DNA from: Selaginella moellendorffii
Taxonomy: Eukaryota; Streptophyta; Lycopodiopsida; Selaginellales; Selaginellaceae
DNA: 64,000 bases
Direction: 5' to 3'
NCBI RefSeq assembly: GCF_000143415.4
Contig: NW_003314340.1
Coordinates: 124,001 to 188,000 of the forward strand
Below, in pieces: positions 1 to 10,570 of this stretch (its first letter is position 1; every line of letters begins with the position of its first letter). The position numbers and the translations under genes were made by a program. Below the pieces are notes generated by a model, which saw nothing but the letters and a program-made list of their open reading frames with translations, was not told where the DNA came from and searched no databases.

Positions 1-1340
1 GGAAAGCGTCGCTGCAGCACATGGAGCTGGAGAAGTGCAGGACTCATTCCAGTCAAAGAGTACCCACTGGTTGGAAGCGAGATCCAGTCCAACGTTGCTC
101 CAGCTCACGTCCCTGTGTATCACACGCCGCTCATGGGCGTAACACAGCGCATTGGAGACGTGAAGCAAGGCCCTTAACAGCTCGGGAACGGGCGTGGCTC
201 GCTGGTTCGTATCGAGCCGCGGCGTGAACGTCAAAGTGTACAATCGATCTTCAGGATCACTGTTTCGTTTCCTCTTTCGGGGACAGGCCTTTGTATGACA
301 CTTCTCTGCATTTGGGCAGCCCTGGATGCGTGAGTATGCATTCCACACCTTCTTTGCCTTCTCCAGGTTCATATATCCCTTGATGACCGAGTATCCTGAA
401 AGAACCACGGACTTGCCACCCTTCTCAAGATCCACTTCCTGCACCATGACCGTATCAGAAATCTCGTTTCTCCTTGAGCATAGATCACAAAGGCCCGCCA
501 GAACCCTCCCCAAGTTGAAAAGTATGAGCTGGGACCGCACCCTGTCAGTCATGCTGCTCAGATCCACCGTGACCAAATCTTTGCACTGCACCTTGCCCCC
601 ACCATGGTAGAGTGCACCGAATGTCACGTTGGGACCCCTTGCATGGTAGCCAAGCAGATAGGGCACGTCCTTGTACACCCAGACCAGCTTGTCCATGAGG
701 CCCTGCTTTGGATTCCCTGGCCCCCGAACTGCCTTTTCTTCACCCCGGAACAAAGAATAAAGAGCGCCCACATATCCAACGTAGTCAGGAAGTTGAGACA
801 GTGTCTGCGTCTCGCAGTTTGTGCTCCTTGCGAAAGTCAATGACACAGAAGTCTGCAGGTACCCCTTGATTGCTTCGTGTATAAGCATGTTCCAAAACGG
901 AATGTAAGAAAATTCGGTAGTGCCTTGAAGAGTATAGAACGGCGTTAGAACCTGAGGTTGAAGAGAAAGAGGAAACGCACCAACTTCGGGAGGTTTGATG
1001 ACGCTAAGAGCCAGAAGGCTTTCCAGGTCAACGCAATATGAATTTGGGGTGCCCTTGCTGAACATCCCAGCTAAATCATGGGACTTTAGAGTCGCATACC
1101 TCACGGGGCTCAGCAGAAGAGATAATCCCGCCGGTTTCGATACCAGGAATTCCTTGAGCAATGCAAGATCAGGAACAGCTGGAGTTGCGTATTTCCTGAG
1201 TATGTGGTATGTGGGATCATCAACAACGCCTGTCAGAAAAGTCTCAGATCGTGCACAACCGAAAGAGGGCATAAGCTCTATTTCGTTAAAGTGGGAATTG
1301 TCATTATCCCACTTGTAAAATAAGGTTTCCAAACCTTTAT
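1..1340 (-). CDS. Kinase-like protein of FunK1/Crinkler type (partial, runs off left edge)
   Basis: An open frame on the minus strand runs from about 1340 to the window edge without a stop, roughly 440 codons. Near the left edge it carries V-I-H-R-D-V-S-W-S-N-V, which fits the HRDxxxxN catalytic loop of a protein kinase. It is followed by L-F-D-W-N, the position of the metal-binding DFG-like motif. An HRD-(I/V)-S loop followed by a D-W motif is typical of the FunK1-like kinases of fungi and of kinase-type Crinkler proteins. Upstream is an alpha/beta region rich in aromatic residues (around Y-V-G-Y-V-G). A basic patch, K-R-K-R, lies between the lobes and may be a nuclear signal. The 5' end is not certain: the frame seems to begin just after an AT-rich stretch (1320-1700) that probably is an intron linking it to the minus-strand ORF at 1941-3505. 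Family assignment is inferred from motifs only. Confidence 0.55.
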
Positions 1341-1940
1341 ATAGTATATAAATATAACAAAATTCAACTGCATTGAGGCACATGCCATTTTATTTTAAAC
1401 AAGGAAATGTCTACTCAATCACTTCTCCTCCCCCTGCCACTGCTTCACCTCTCTCTTCTCCTTGTCATCGTCGTTCAATTTCTTTCCATCCTTTTAATAT
1501 TGGCTCAGTTGCTCCGAGTCTAGGTGGAGCCCAAGTCCCCATTCAATCTTTACTTTCCCCTTATTAATAAAACAACTTCGTAGACTTCCAATAACATGCT
1601 GTAACACTTCTAGTATAATGTAAATCCTCTCAAAGAATTGTCTTTTAATATTAATACAATGGCATGGAACCCCATGCCATAATAAGTTACATTTTTAAAT
1701 AAATATATGCCATCTCAGACTGTTATTTTTTGCCTCCAACACCTATACAATAATCTTGGAATTTCATCACTCTCCACACTATCAGGATTTAAACCCAATA
1801 GTAATGCCATCTCTTCTCTAATACGTCCATGCTCATGTTCAGTGGTCGAAGAACCCATCCGGTTGAGCAGATTATGGAGATGCGGATAGTGCTTGGCTAG
1901 ACAATATACATGCCATAAATGATGACTGGTGTCTGTCCGA

Positions 1941-3505
1941 TCAAATGGCTTCTGATGTCGCGAGTGGAATGTTATGGATGCTGAGTGTGTCATTGACCCC
2001 CAGTGTTTTCGAGAGAAGACTCGAGAATTCCTGCAATGGAAATGGCGTGAGGCCACATGCTATGCCACATGCAACGAGGCTTACCTGCCAGGCGCTAGTT
2101 GCTAGTGCACGTCCTTGTCCTGGTTTTTGTGGCTTCTTCAGTTGAACCCAGAGCTTCCGTGTTCGTGCCAATGTCTCGTGCAGACCCGATTTGTAGCACG
2201 TTTCTTGCTTGACATTCTGCGCGTGGGAGATGTATATGATAGATCGGAGGGGCGAGTTGCCTTTTATCAGGCGGACAACTCTTGTCTTGAAGACTTTCTT
2301 CACCTCCTCGCCCACCATAATATCCACAACTATCTCTTGCATCGCCAAGCTAGAATGCTGCCTAGATACGGCATAGAACCGGATGTTCTGATCGTCCAAC
2401 ACCTTCCTATTGATCAAGTCTGGAAACCTCGTCTCGCCCTTCATTGTTCAGTAGTAGGGGATCACGTCTGCGATGTCGAGTGTTACTGGACTTGCCAGCA
2501 TCTTCTGCTTCAGTTTTTCCACCCACTCATCAGATACTAGCATGTGGTTGTATTTGCTTTGGATGTCGATGTGGCTCACGTCGATTGTATATACTTTGTT
2601 GGAATAGTAACAAGTACTATTATCTATGACGATTTTTGCTGCCTCTTCTTGCTCTTTCTGCTCTTTGCGGCTCTTCTTTTTGGTGGGTGTAGTGTTCGAA
2701 CCCGAGGCAATGGCATCACCGAGTAGCTTCTTTTTTGGAGCAGGAGAGTCGGACGTCAGCTTGAGCTTGACCACCCTTTTCTGCTTCGGGGTAGTTTCCA
2801 GATCGACCCCCTTCCCCTTCACTTCGCGAACTGGAGTCACTCTCAACGGCTCAATGTTGGAATATAGTTTTTGAACATCGCCGTAGGTGAGGTCCGTGGA
2901 TTCCATGTGATCTTCATAGACCCGCAGCGTCTTTGAAATTGTGGGCCTCCTAGACAACCTCTCCCTAGCTCCCTCTAGGAATTCCTCATAGCCGCTGCCC
3001 CCCTCCGGGAAGCCGCTAGGATGTGCAAGGTGGATCTTGAAGGCGGACGCTGTCTCTACCACAAGTGCCAGTCCATATTCTTGCATGGAACTGCATGGAG
3101 TGTCTGTCACTTGGATGAGGATCCCCATGTATTCTTTTCTCCCACCATCTGTGTTGTACAGCCTCAGATCCTCGCCTTCCATCCCGAAAGTCCAACTGGT
3201 GAGCTCCTCCCCCTTCTCTGCATCCACATTGATAGTGGCTGGAAGAAGAACGCAATTCCTCGCCTGTTCAAAAATGCACAACAATTAGAGCTGACAGATG
3301 AAAAGCTAGCAGCTGGAAATAACGTGAGGCCACACGTCATTCACCACTGCATCAGATGTCTTGAGGCTGCATCCTAAGATGGCATGAGGCTACACACCAT
3401 CTGTAACCGGACTGCACTCGAGAGCCCAATCGGTGCATGCCAATGTTGCTACTGAATGGCATGTGGCCTCATGCCATTTTCTACTTGGCCTAAAAGACTT
3501 ACCAT
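1941..3505 (-). pseudogene. Upstream ORF of the kinase-like gene, possible ParB-like segment, interrupted by one stop
   Basis: The minus-strand frame has an ATG at 3503-3505 directly followed by a GT donor. A 239-bp intron (3264-3502) ends in a pyrimidine-rich AG, after which the frame runs to 1941. It is interrupted once by an in-frame TGA at 2448-2450, where a tryptophan codon would fit. A second small intron (2031-2084, 54 bp, GTAAGC to TTGCAG) keeps the frame. The middle is lysine-rich and low complexity. The segment around 2530-2300 (I-D-I-Q-S-K-Y-N, W-V-E-K-L-K, then F-Y-A-V-S-R-Q-H-S) loosely resembles the ParB/sulfiredoxin N-terminal fold, but this is a weak inference. Beyond 1941 another frame (1715-2056) also looks coding, so a frameshift or further intron is likely before the kinase-like part. 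Both introns contain copies of the region's palindrome. Confidence 0.4.
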
Positions 3506-3719
3506 TTGAAGCCGAATGGAGGCGTGACAATCGAGGCCGGACTCGTTGGCGAATGTGCACTGTGTGTGCAGCGGATCGTAGCAGCAAGGCTACTCTGCCA
3601 CTTACAGTTGGAGAGTGGCGCTGAAATCTCCCGGGACGCCAAGTGGGCTGCGTGTGGGTGGCGGAGTGGGTGGTGGAGTTGGCGGCGAAGTTACAAACTG
3701 AGTGTGTCTTGAAGTGGAC

Positions 3720-3875
3720 GCCGATGCACACGAGCGCGATGCAAGCGCGATGCGAGCGCGAGTGTGATGCAAGCGCGAGTGGATGCCGATGCACACGAGA
3801 AACCTGTAGAGAAGGTAGATGAGCGCGAATGTGAGCGTGATCGTGAGTGCGAGCGCGAGTACGAAGCAAAATGCA
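3720..3875. repeat. GC-rich short-unit minisatellite (GATGCAAGCGCGA-like)
   Basis: Imperfect short units built on GCGCGATG(C/A)AAGCGCGAG repeat several times between about 3720 and 3875. They lie upstream of the first ATG of the minus-strand gene. The long arginine/serine-rich frames here are by-products of the repeat and are not called as genes. Confidence 0.6.
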
Positions 3876-3914
3876 AAACCTAACCTCACACGCGCGAAAT
3901 GTCACGACGGTTGG

Positions 3915-4061
3915 TAATCCCGCAACATCATCATTCCTCGGACTTGGGCGCCACCATTAATTTCTGGATCGCCGCGCGCATGCATGCACGTGAAATCCAA
4001 AAGAAATCCGTAACGTCATCATTCCTCGGACTGCATGCACGCGAAATCCAAAAGAAAGATC
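3915..4061 (+). repeat. Short direct repeat pair
   Basis: Two partly matching units share CATCATTCCTCGGACT and CACG(T/C)GAAATCCAAAAGAAA, about 85 bp apart. They lie in the non-coding space between the divergent genes and do not encode a recognisable product. Confidence 0.6.
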
Positions 4062-4168
4062 ATGATTGGGATATCATTTAATACCCTCGCTATATTTATA
4101 CCATGCATGATTGGATATTCCAAAGCATCTTGTATTTCCAAAAATGCCAGATGTTCAGCTAAATAAAG

Positions 4169-6094
4169 AATGGTATACAATATCCTTCTTGATGACCCTG
4201 CAAAGAAGCATCTCGATCGGACACCACATAAGACCACACGAGCCTTACAATGTTTCAGGGGCATTTGCCATAGATCCGACCGTTATTTTGCTCCAAGATT
4301 CTACAGTTTGGTGTGCATTGACCTTTCCATCGTGCAAAGGGACATCACAATCAGATGTGGGATCACAAGAAACTAACTTCACTAACTCTGGTTTCACCAA
4401 GATCTACGTAAGGAGTTATGAAATGAAAAAACCCTCTCTATTGAAATGTGTTTATGGTCCTAGGGGCATTGTGACATATCAAAGGATTTTGCATCAAGTT
4501 CTGTATTTGCATGTTTATCAAGCTACTGAATTGCTAAACCCTAAACCCTCCCTAAATATGTGGCAAATGCTGCGTGAAGAAAGATGCCCTTTCTGGGCAA
4601 ATGCTGTAAGAGGCAGATGCCGAGCAGTTACACGGCGAATAATCTTGGCGCGGATTGCTGACATGGCATGGCAAAGTTTGAATCACTGACATGGCACAGC
4701 TGGATCGAGGCAAGGACATGATGTGACAAAGTTCAACGTCCGACAACAAAGTCTAGAAGCTACTCAGTTTGAAATTTGTCAGAGGAATTATAAGATCTGG
4801 TTTGTCAAAGGATTTGATGTGACGTTCAAGTGTGTGGGCTCATGCAATTTTGATCCCAAAAAATGCACCAAAAAATGCTCGGCGTCATCTAGCGTTATCT
4901 CTTGAATGGCGTGGGGCTGCATGCCATTTTAAGGGGCACATAGGAGTATATTCCTAGAATATTCTAACACATGCGAGATTTTTTTGAGTTTTCTGGAGAT
5001 CCAACCGTTAGATTGCAACTAGATTTTACAGAATGGTATACAATGTCTTTTTTGATGACCCTGCAAAGAAGCATCTCGATCGGACACCACATAAGACCAC
5101 ACGAGCCTTACAATGTTTCAGGGGCATTTGCTATAGATCCGACCGTTATTTTGCTCCAAGATTTTACAGTTTGGTGTGCATTGACCTTTCCATCGACACT
5201 GCAAAGGGACATCACAATCAGATGCAGGATCACAAGAAACTAACTTCACTAACTCTGGTTTCACCAAGATTTACGTAAGGAGTTATGAAATGAAAGGACC
5301 CTCTCTATTGAAATGTGTTTATGGTCCTAGGGGCATTGTGACATATCAAAGGATTTTGCATCAAGTTCTGTATTTGCATGTTTATCAAGCTACTGAATTG
5401 CTAAACCCTAAACCCTCCCTAAATATGTGGCAAATGTTGCGTGAAGAAAGATGCCCTTTCTGGGCAAATGCTGTAAGAGGCAGATGCCGAGCAGATGTAT
5501 CTCAGGCTAGCGAAGGGGACAAACGAAAGCTAGCTATAAACATGACGGGATGCAAATAGATTACTAGGCTGGTCCTGCGAAAATCAAAAACCATAATTGA
5601 AAACATTGAAAATGCAAAAAGAAAGGTTTATAATATTTTTGAATTTTAAGCAACCAAAGGAATGTAAGTAGGGCATGTGTTTGTAAGTTTAAAAATGCCT
5701 CAACCACTTAAATTCCCAAGTAAATAAAGCTATTTCTATTTTTGGTACAGGTAAACTTTATAGCGTGTGGGCTCATGCAATTTTGAACCCAAAAATGCAC
5801 AAAAAAATGCTCGACTAGCATTATTCTTTGAATGGTGTGTGGCCTTATATTGCCATAAATGGACGTACACACACAGCATAATTATTCCTTTACACGGCGA
5901 ATAATCTTGGTGTGGATCGCTGACATGGCATGGCAAAGTTCGAATCACTGACATGGCACAGCTGGATCGAGGCAAGGACATGATGTGACAAAGTTCAACG
6001 TCCGATAGCAAAGTCTAGAAGTTACTCAGTTTGAAATTTGTTAGAGGAATCATAAGATCTGGTTTGTCAGAGGATTTGATGTGACGTTCAAGCG
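4169..6094 (+). repeat. Duplicated non-coding blocks between the divergent genes
   Basis: Three blocks are each present twice. Block A is 4169-4627 and 5031-5494, nearly identical apart from scattered substitutions and small indels. Block B is 4627-4833 and 5892-6094. Block C, 4833-4928 and 5763-5857, includes a copy of the regional palindrome at its end. In the first copy the order is A-B-C; in the second it is A, a unique AT-rich stretch, C, then B, so the second copy has been rearranged. The A blocks contain a short plant-telomere-like stretch, CTAAACCCTAAACCCTCCC (about 4530 and 5400). Frames in these blocks look fortuitous. Confidence 0.85.
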
Positions 6095-6199
6095 TGTGTT
6101 ATTTTTGAATTCTCGAACTCATTCCTAGGTCTATCATTTTTGTGCGCCGTGTTCTTGGTTTCACTGAGCGCAATGAGCGCTGCTTGTGTAAGCGGCATT

Positions 6200-6360
6200 G
6201 TGAGCTGTGGTTTATGCGTCTACGAGTGGTTGCGGCATTGCAAGCGCCATTGCGAGCGGCAGTTTATGCGAGTGGCAGTTTGTGCGAGCGGCGCTACGAG
6301 CAGTTGCGGTGTTGCGAGTGGCGCTACGAGTAGTTGCGGTGTTGCGAGCGGCACTGTCTT
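6200..6360 (+). repeat. Imperfect tandem repeat of about 27 bp (TGCGAGYGGCRYTACGAGYAGT)
   Basis: Short GC-rich units such as GCGAGCGGCGCTACGAGCAG recur with small changes from about 6200 to 6360, giving open frames on both strands by repetition. There is no sign of a real protein. They lie just upstream of the palindrome-rich leader of the plus-strand gene. Confidence 0.6.
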
Positions 6361-6445
6361 TGGTGTGGCTACCGCTTCCTCTTGATATTCGGCACTTGTG
6401 CTTCCTGGTATGTTCACCATGGAATGGCTTAGGACCACATTTAGA

Positions 6446-6670
6446 AATGGCATGAGGCCACATGCCATCTTGGGCCCTTGCAATTTCATGGCTAGCGTAT
6501 TGTCATGTATGTTTTTACTTGCCTGCAGCTGTGTGTATATCAAGATGGCATGAGGCCTCATGCCATCTTGGGGCCTTGCAAGTTCATCACTAGCATATTG
6601 CCAATAGTTTCTTTACCTGCCTGTAGCTGTGTGTTTATCAAGATGGCATGAGGCCTCATGCCAATTTTGT
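6446..6670 (+). repeat. Tandem ~97-bp units, each led by a palindrome copy
   Basis: Units starting near 6446 and 6542, with a partial third at 6639, share the palindrome followed by CTTG(G)GGCCTTGCAA, a CTAGC-TATTG stretch, and CCTG(C/T)AGCTGTGTGT before the next palindrome. The repetition multiplies the hairpin immediately upstream of the transposase-like ORF. It could be its 5' leader, promoter or a first intron. Confidence 0.75.
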
Positions 6671-6815
6671 GAATGCGGAATTTCACGTGGGTGTCAATAG
6701 CATGTTTGAATAATGGCATGTGGCCTCATGCTATTGAGGTTGTTTGGTATGTTATGATTTAGGCCATTCTCCAATCATTTTTTGTATGGTCTTAACTTCT
6801 TTCTGCACTTTTAGA

Positions 6816-9698
6816 ATGGCCTTCAGAGTTGGGGAAAAGGTTTACATTTTGAATGGTGGGAAGAGAGTTGCAAAAGGGACCCTTGTGTCTATGGATCGGA
6901 ACTTTGTTATACACTGTCAAAGGCTTGGGGAAGGCAATGCTGCTGTATCAGTAGAGACTGTCTTCGATGGGAATGTGGTCCCTATTGAACGAGGAGAGAT
7001 GGTCGTCGGGGTAAATGTTGTTGTTGCCTTGAAAAATCTTTAGAAGAAAGCAGATGTTGGGGACAGCGCAAGTGCGACGCATGTTCCCTCCGTGGATCTT
7101 AAGAACTGTGCTACATGGATTCAGTCAAAGGTGTTTCTAAACAACCCCGAGGGGGAGGTGGTAGCTGAGGGCTTAGCCACAGTTGTCGATCCAAGAGATG
7201 CGGTTGCTAATCAAGAATTGGGCTGGGATGATATTGGAGTTGCGATTTTAGAGGTTGTTGACACAGAAGAAAACAGTCTGACTATTGGAAGCATTGTGCG
7301 GTGGAAATTGAGGCACTTAGTGTTTGAGAATGTGAAGGATTCACAATCAAACACCACTACGACTGATGACAGAACATCTCTTCATGGGAAAAGAAAGTAC
7401 ACCTTCCTAAAGCGCAGCCAAAGGGATCTGAGCAACGAACCGAAAAGGCAGAAAATGGTGATGGAGGTTGGAATGGTCTCGACAGTTGCTTGTTGCAAGA
7501 GGAGGTGCTGTCAACATGCTGATTGGGATGCTATTGAAGAGGAGAGAGCAAGATACAAGACATTGTCTTGGAAGGCAGCTCGCAATTTTGTGTATGAGGC
7601 ATTACGGTCATCTGTTGATGCTTCAGAACATCAGGTGGGGCGCATGGTCTTCCAGAGGGGTTTGGTCTGCATGAAGGCATGGAGAATCATTTATGGAGTC
7701 CCTCGAACCACATTCTACAGAATCAAAACTGAGTTCGAGGAACAAAGGGTTCAACAGGCAGTCCATGGGAACAACGGTACGCACAAAACCAGGGGTCATG
7801 TTGTATATGGAGAGGCAATCTTCAAGAGGTTTGTCGAGACATGTAGCGAACAGCAACCACATAAAACCCGCCTCTTGGAAGATGGAACACGAGACACCTA
7901 ACGAGTTCTCCCTTCCATGTATACCAAGGGGGCCATATTAGAAGATGTGAATCGGGAACTCCAGAGTAATGGCTACAGAAAGTTGAGCCAATCTAGATTT
8001 AGTAGATTGTGGAGCAACAGGTTCAGGGATGTGAGTATAGGAAAGTACTCCAGCTTTTCAAAGTGTGATGAGTGCACTGTTATCAAAATGGCTTTGTCAA
8101 AGAATTCTTGCATCGCTCAAGAGCGAGAGACGTTGGTTAGAAGGCGGCTCGACCACAACATCGAGAAGAGAAGTTGCAGGACTGCATATTATCATAACAG
8201 GATTCTCTCCATGGAGAGACCTGACTCTTACCTCTGCATCATCCACGACAAAATGGACCAGAAAAAGACGTGTTTACCTCGACTCAATCCTGCCCCCAAG
8301 GCAATCTCTTCATCCATGCAGCTGCCTGTGTCTCTATTTGGCATAATCGCTCATGGGCATGGTGCCCAGAACTATGGGAACTTCTTTGTACCTCTATGGG
8401 GTGGCAGGGGTGCAAACATGATGATTGCGTCCCTAGCAAAACACTTAAGGTCTTTGCAAAGTGCGCAGACTGAGCTGAACGGCCAACCCTTGCATAAGGC
8501 CCTTGTCGATCGAACCCCATATAGGGTTCAGCTGGAGGAGGAGCAAAGGCTTGCAGTATCGTGTGGGGCCCCATGCCATCCCAGTGAATATGTTGGTCGT
8601 CAGATGGTAGGGTTATCACGTGAGGCCTCATGCCATTCCGACGAGGCTGGTCGCCTGGTGAATGCACAGCCTCATCCAAACGAAGCAGAATCTCAAGGAA
8701 GTTCTTGCGGCCGATGTGGCCTTCCACCCCATCTTCTGCTCCAAACAGACAATGCTGGCAGTGAGAACAAAAACATATACGTCTTCGCGTACTTGGCGAT
8801 GCTTGTTGCCAAAGGCATATTTGAAATGGTTACACTTGGCTTTCTCATGGTTGGGCACACTCATGAAGACGTCGATGCCATGTTCAGTCACTTGGCAGAG
8901 TCCCTCCGGCGATCCAATGTCCGCACCCTCCCACAACTCTACGATGAATTCCAAAATTGCATCAAAGGCACTGTTGAAGCTGCACTTGTGACAGAGGTTC
9001 CAGACTTTAAGGGGTTTGTAAGAGGCTACATCAGGGACGGATCCGAAACGCTGATTGGCCACTCCAAGCCTCTTCAGTTTCATTTCAGCATGCGTGACGG
9101 TGCTCCAGTGATGAGGTACAAGATGAGAGAATGGGACACAGTGTGGCTGCCAGTGGACGGCATTGAACTCTTCAAGAGAAATCCCATAACTGGGGAACCT
9201 ATGATTCCTCAGGGTTCCCCATGGCCGATGCACCCAGATGGACTCAAAGACCAGGAAAGTATAGTGGCCGAGATTAGACAGCATATTGCCTTCTGGAAGA
9301 GGGGGTTGGTGTTTGGTGGAGAATCCTATTTTCAGAGGTGCAAGCCTTTGCTCGAATACTGGGAGAAGATTATATCTGCTATCCAAAATGGGCCGGTTGT
9401 ATATGAAGAATTGGAAGAGTCCTTTTGGCCAGAACCCAAAGCACCAGATAGTAGCGGAACAATGTCCTCTGGAAATGCAGTGACAGATAACGATGTTGAG
9501 GATCACTATTGTGGGCTGAGGAACAAGAAGCCGGATTCAGCATTCAATCCAGTACAGGTCTGCAAAGGAATGGTCATGCTTGTCAAACCCAGTAATAAAA
9601 AACAAATGATATGGGTGGGGCGCTGCATCACTGATGCAGAGGAGGACGCGGAAACTAACTCTTTCAATGTAACTTCAGATTCGGCTTATTCACCTTGA
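6816..9698 (+). pseudogene. Transposase-like protein with DUF7869-type motifs, two in-frame stops
   Basis: A single reading frame starts at the ATG at 6816 and ends at 9698 (960 codons including the stop). Only two internal stops interrupt it: TAG at 7041-7043 and TAA at 7899-7901. The N-terminal part holds two similar beta-rich modules (about 6825-7040 and 7105-7330; V-Y-I-L-N..V-A-K-G and V-F-L-N..V-V-A-E-G), loosely like the DUF8039 module of plant transposon proteins. A basic nuclear-signal-like stretch and Cys clusters (C-C-K-R-R-C-C, and C-D-E-C near 8065) follow. The core has I-I-H-D-K-M-D-Q-K-K (about 8240), Q-T-D-N-A-G-S-E-N-K-N (about 8740) and V-G-H-T-H-E-D-V-D (about 8855). This order is known from DUF7869 proteins and is consistent with an RNase-H-like DDE fold. 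Palindrome copies at 8556-8637 lie between the second and third core motifs' coding stretches, in an open 114-bp segment with GT and AG ends. Probably a DNA-transposon protein, recently inactivated or read with recoding. Confidence 0.6.
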
Positions 9699-10570
9699 CA
9701 ATGAGATTTATTATACAACCAGATGGACTCAGTCTGGACACAAAGTCACCGCGCTAGTCACCATGCCCTAGATATGTCTAGCCCCTGGACAAAAAACATA
9801 TAATTTCACGTCATTTTCAAATACTTGAAAATTTGTACTTAGTCCCATTTTACTGAATAAATCCCACTTTAACGAAATAGAGCTTGCATACCTTCAACCA
9901 ATGTCACTCAAGCTTGCACGACGTGGCGGAAGAGAGCTTCGGCTGTGAGAAGAGCGGCATCGAGCACCGGCTGGAGGGTATTACCCAAAGCTTTCTTGCT
10001 GATTCAAACAAGCGATTCCCTGGCCCACGGCAGGAGAGATTCAGCCTGGGTAGAGCTCAGAGATTCGACAGCAGCTTGGAGTACCCTATGAGCACCCAGG
10101 TACGAGCGAGGATCGTCCAGAAACCTCTCGGCTCCACCACCCCCACAAGATCGTCAAGCTAAACACATGGAATACTTTTTAGGAGTTCCAGTGGATAATC
10201 TCTCAAGATCTGTAGGGATCTTAAATTCAAATAAAATTTTAATATTTCTATATATAGTTTTTTAAATCTAATTTATTATAAATAATTTAAAAATATATAG
10301 GTATATTATTTTAGAAAACAGTAATAGTAATTTTTGATTACCAAAAATAAGAATAAAAATTTAAAATAATTCAGAAATATATATATATGAATCAAATAAA
10401 ACCTCTAAATAAAAACTATAAAAAATTCATTAAAAATGATCTTTATAGTAAAAGAGCATGGTATTTAATCTTTTTTTAATTTTTAGTATGTTTTTAAGAT
10501 CATGTATATTTTTAGAAAATTTATACACTAAATAAATAACATATTTATATTAAATGAAAATAATTGGTAT
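9699..10570. other. No gene seen; truncated match to the kinase-like exon, then AT-rich DNA
   Basis: At 9862-9885 a 24-base stretch matches, in inverted orientation, the start of the kinase-like exon at 1273-1296. Weaker similarity extends to either side, suggesting a truncated relic. The frame at 9884-10162 is not recognised. From about 10190 to 10570 the DNA is very AT-rich and holds nothing identifiable. Confidence 0.6.

Larger units (their letters stand above)
1659..8637. repeat. Dispersed palindrome family, consensus core GGCATGAGGCCTCATGCC
   Basis: At least 13 copies of a 20-30 bp inverted repeat were found by eye: 1659-1680, 2041-2066, 3317-3341, 3379-3402, 3455-3478, 4905-4928, 5831-5856, 6446-6469, 6541-6570, 6639-6664, 6712-6735, 8556-8580 and 8617-8637. 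The copy at 6541-6570 is a perfect 30-bp palindrome. Other copies differ in the arms or in the four-base centre (GGCC, AACC, GGCT). The arms are usually flanked by AAT and ATT. None was noticed outside the first 9 kb. Copies occur in introns of the minus-strand gene, in the 5' region of the plus-strand gene and within its reading frame. Confidence 0.85.

Noticed and set aside
4530-5420. Interstitial telomere array
   Set aside because: Only two complete CCCTAAA units occur at each site, and both lie within a duplicated block.
7011-7043. 33-bp GT-AG segment as an intron removing the TAG at 7041
   Set aside because: It is shorter than any plausible spliceosomal intron here, the smallest supported ones being about 46 bp.
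1659-8637. Palindromic repeats as a CRISPR array
   Set aside because: Spacing is irregular from tens of bases to more than a kilobase, the copies vary, and the genome is eukaryotic.
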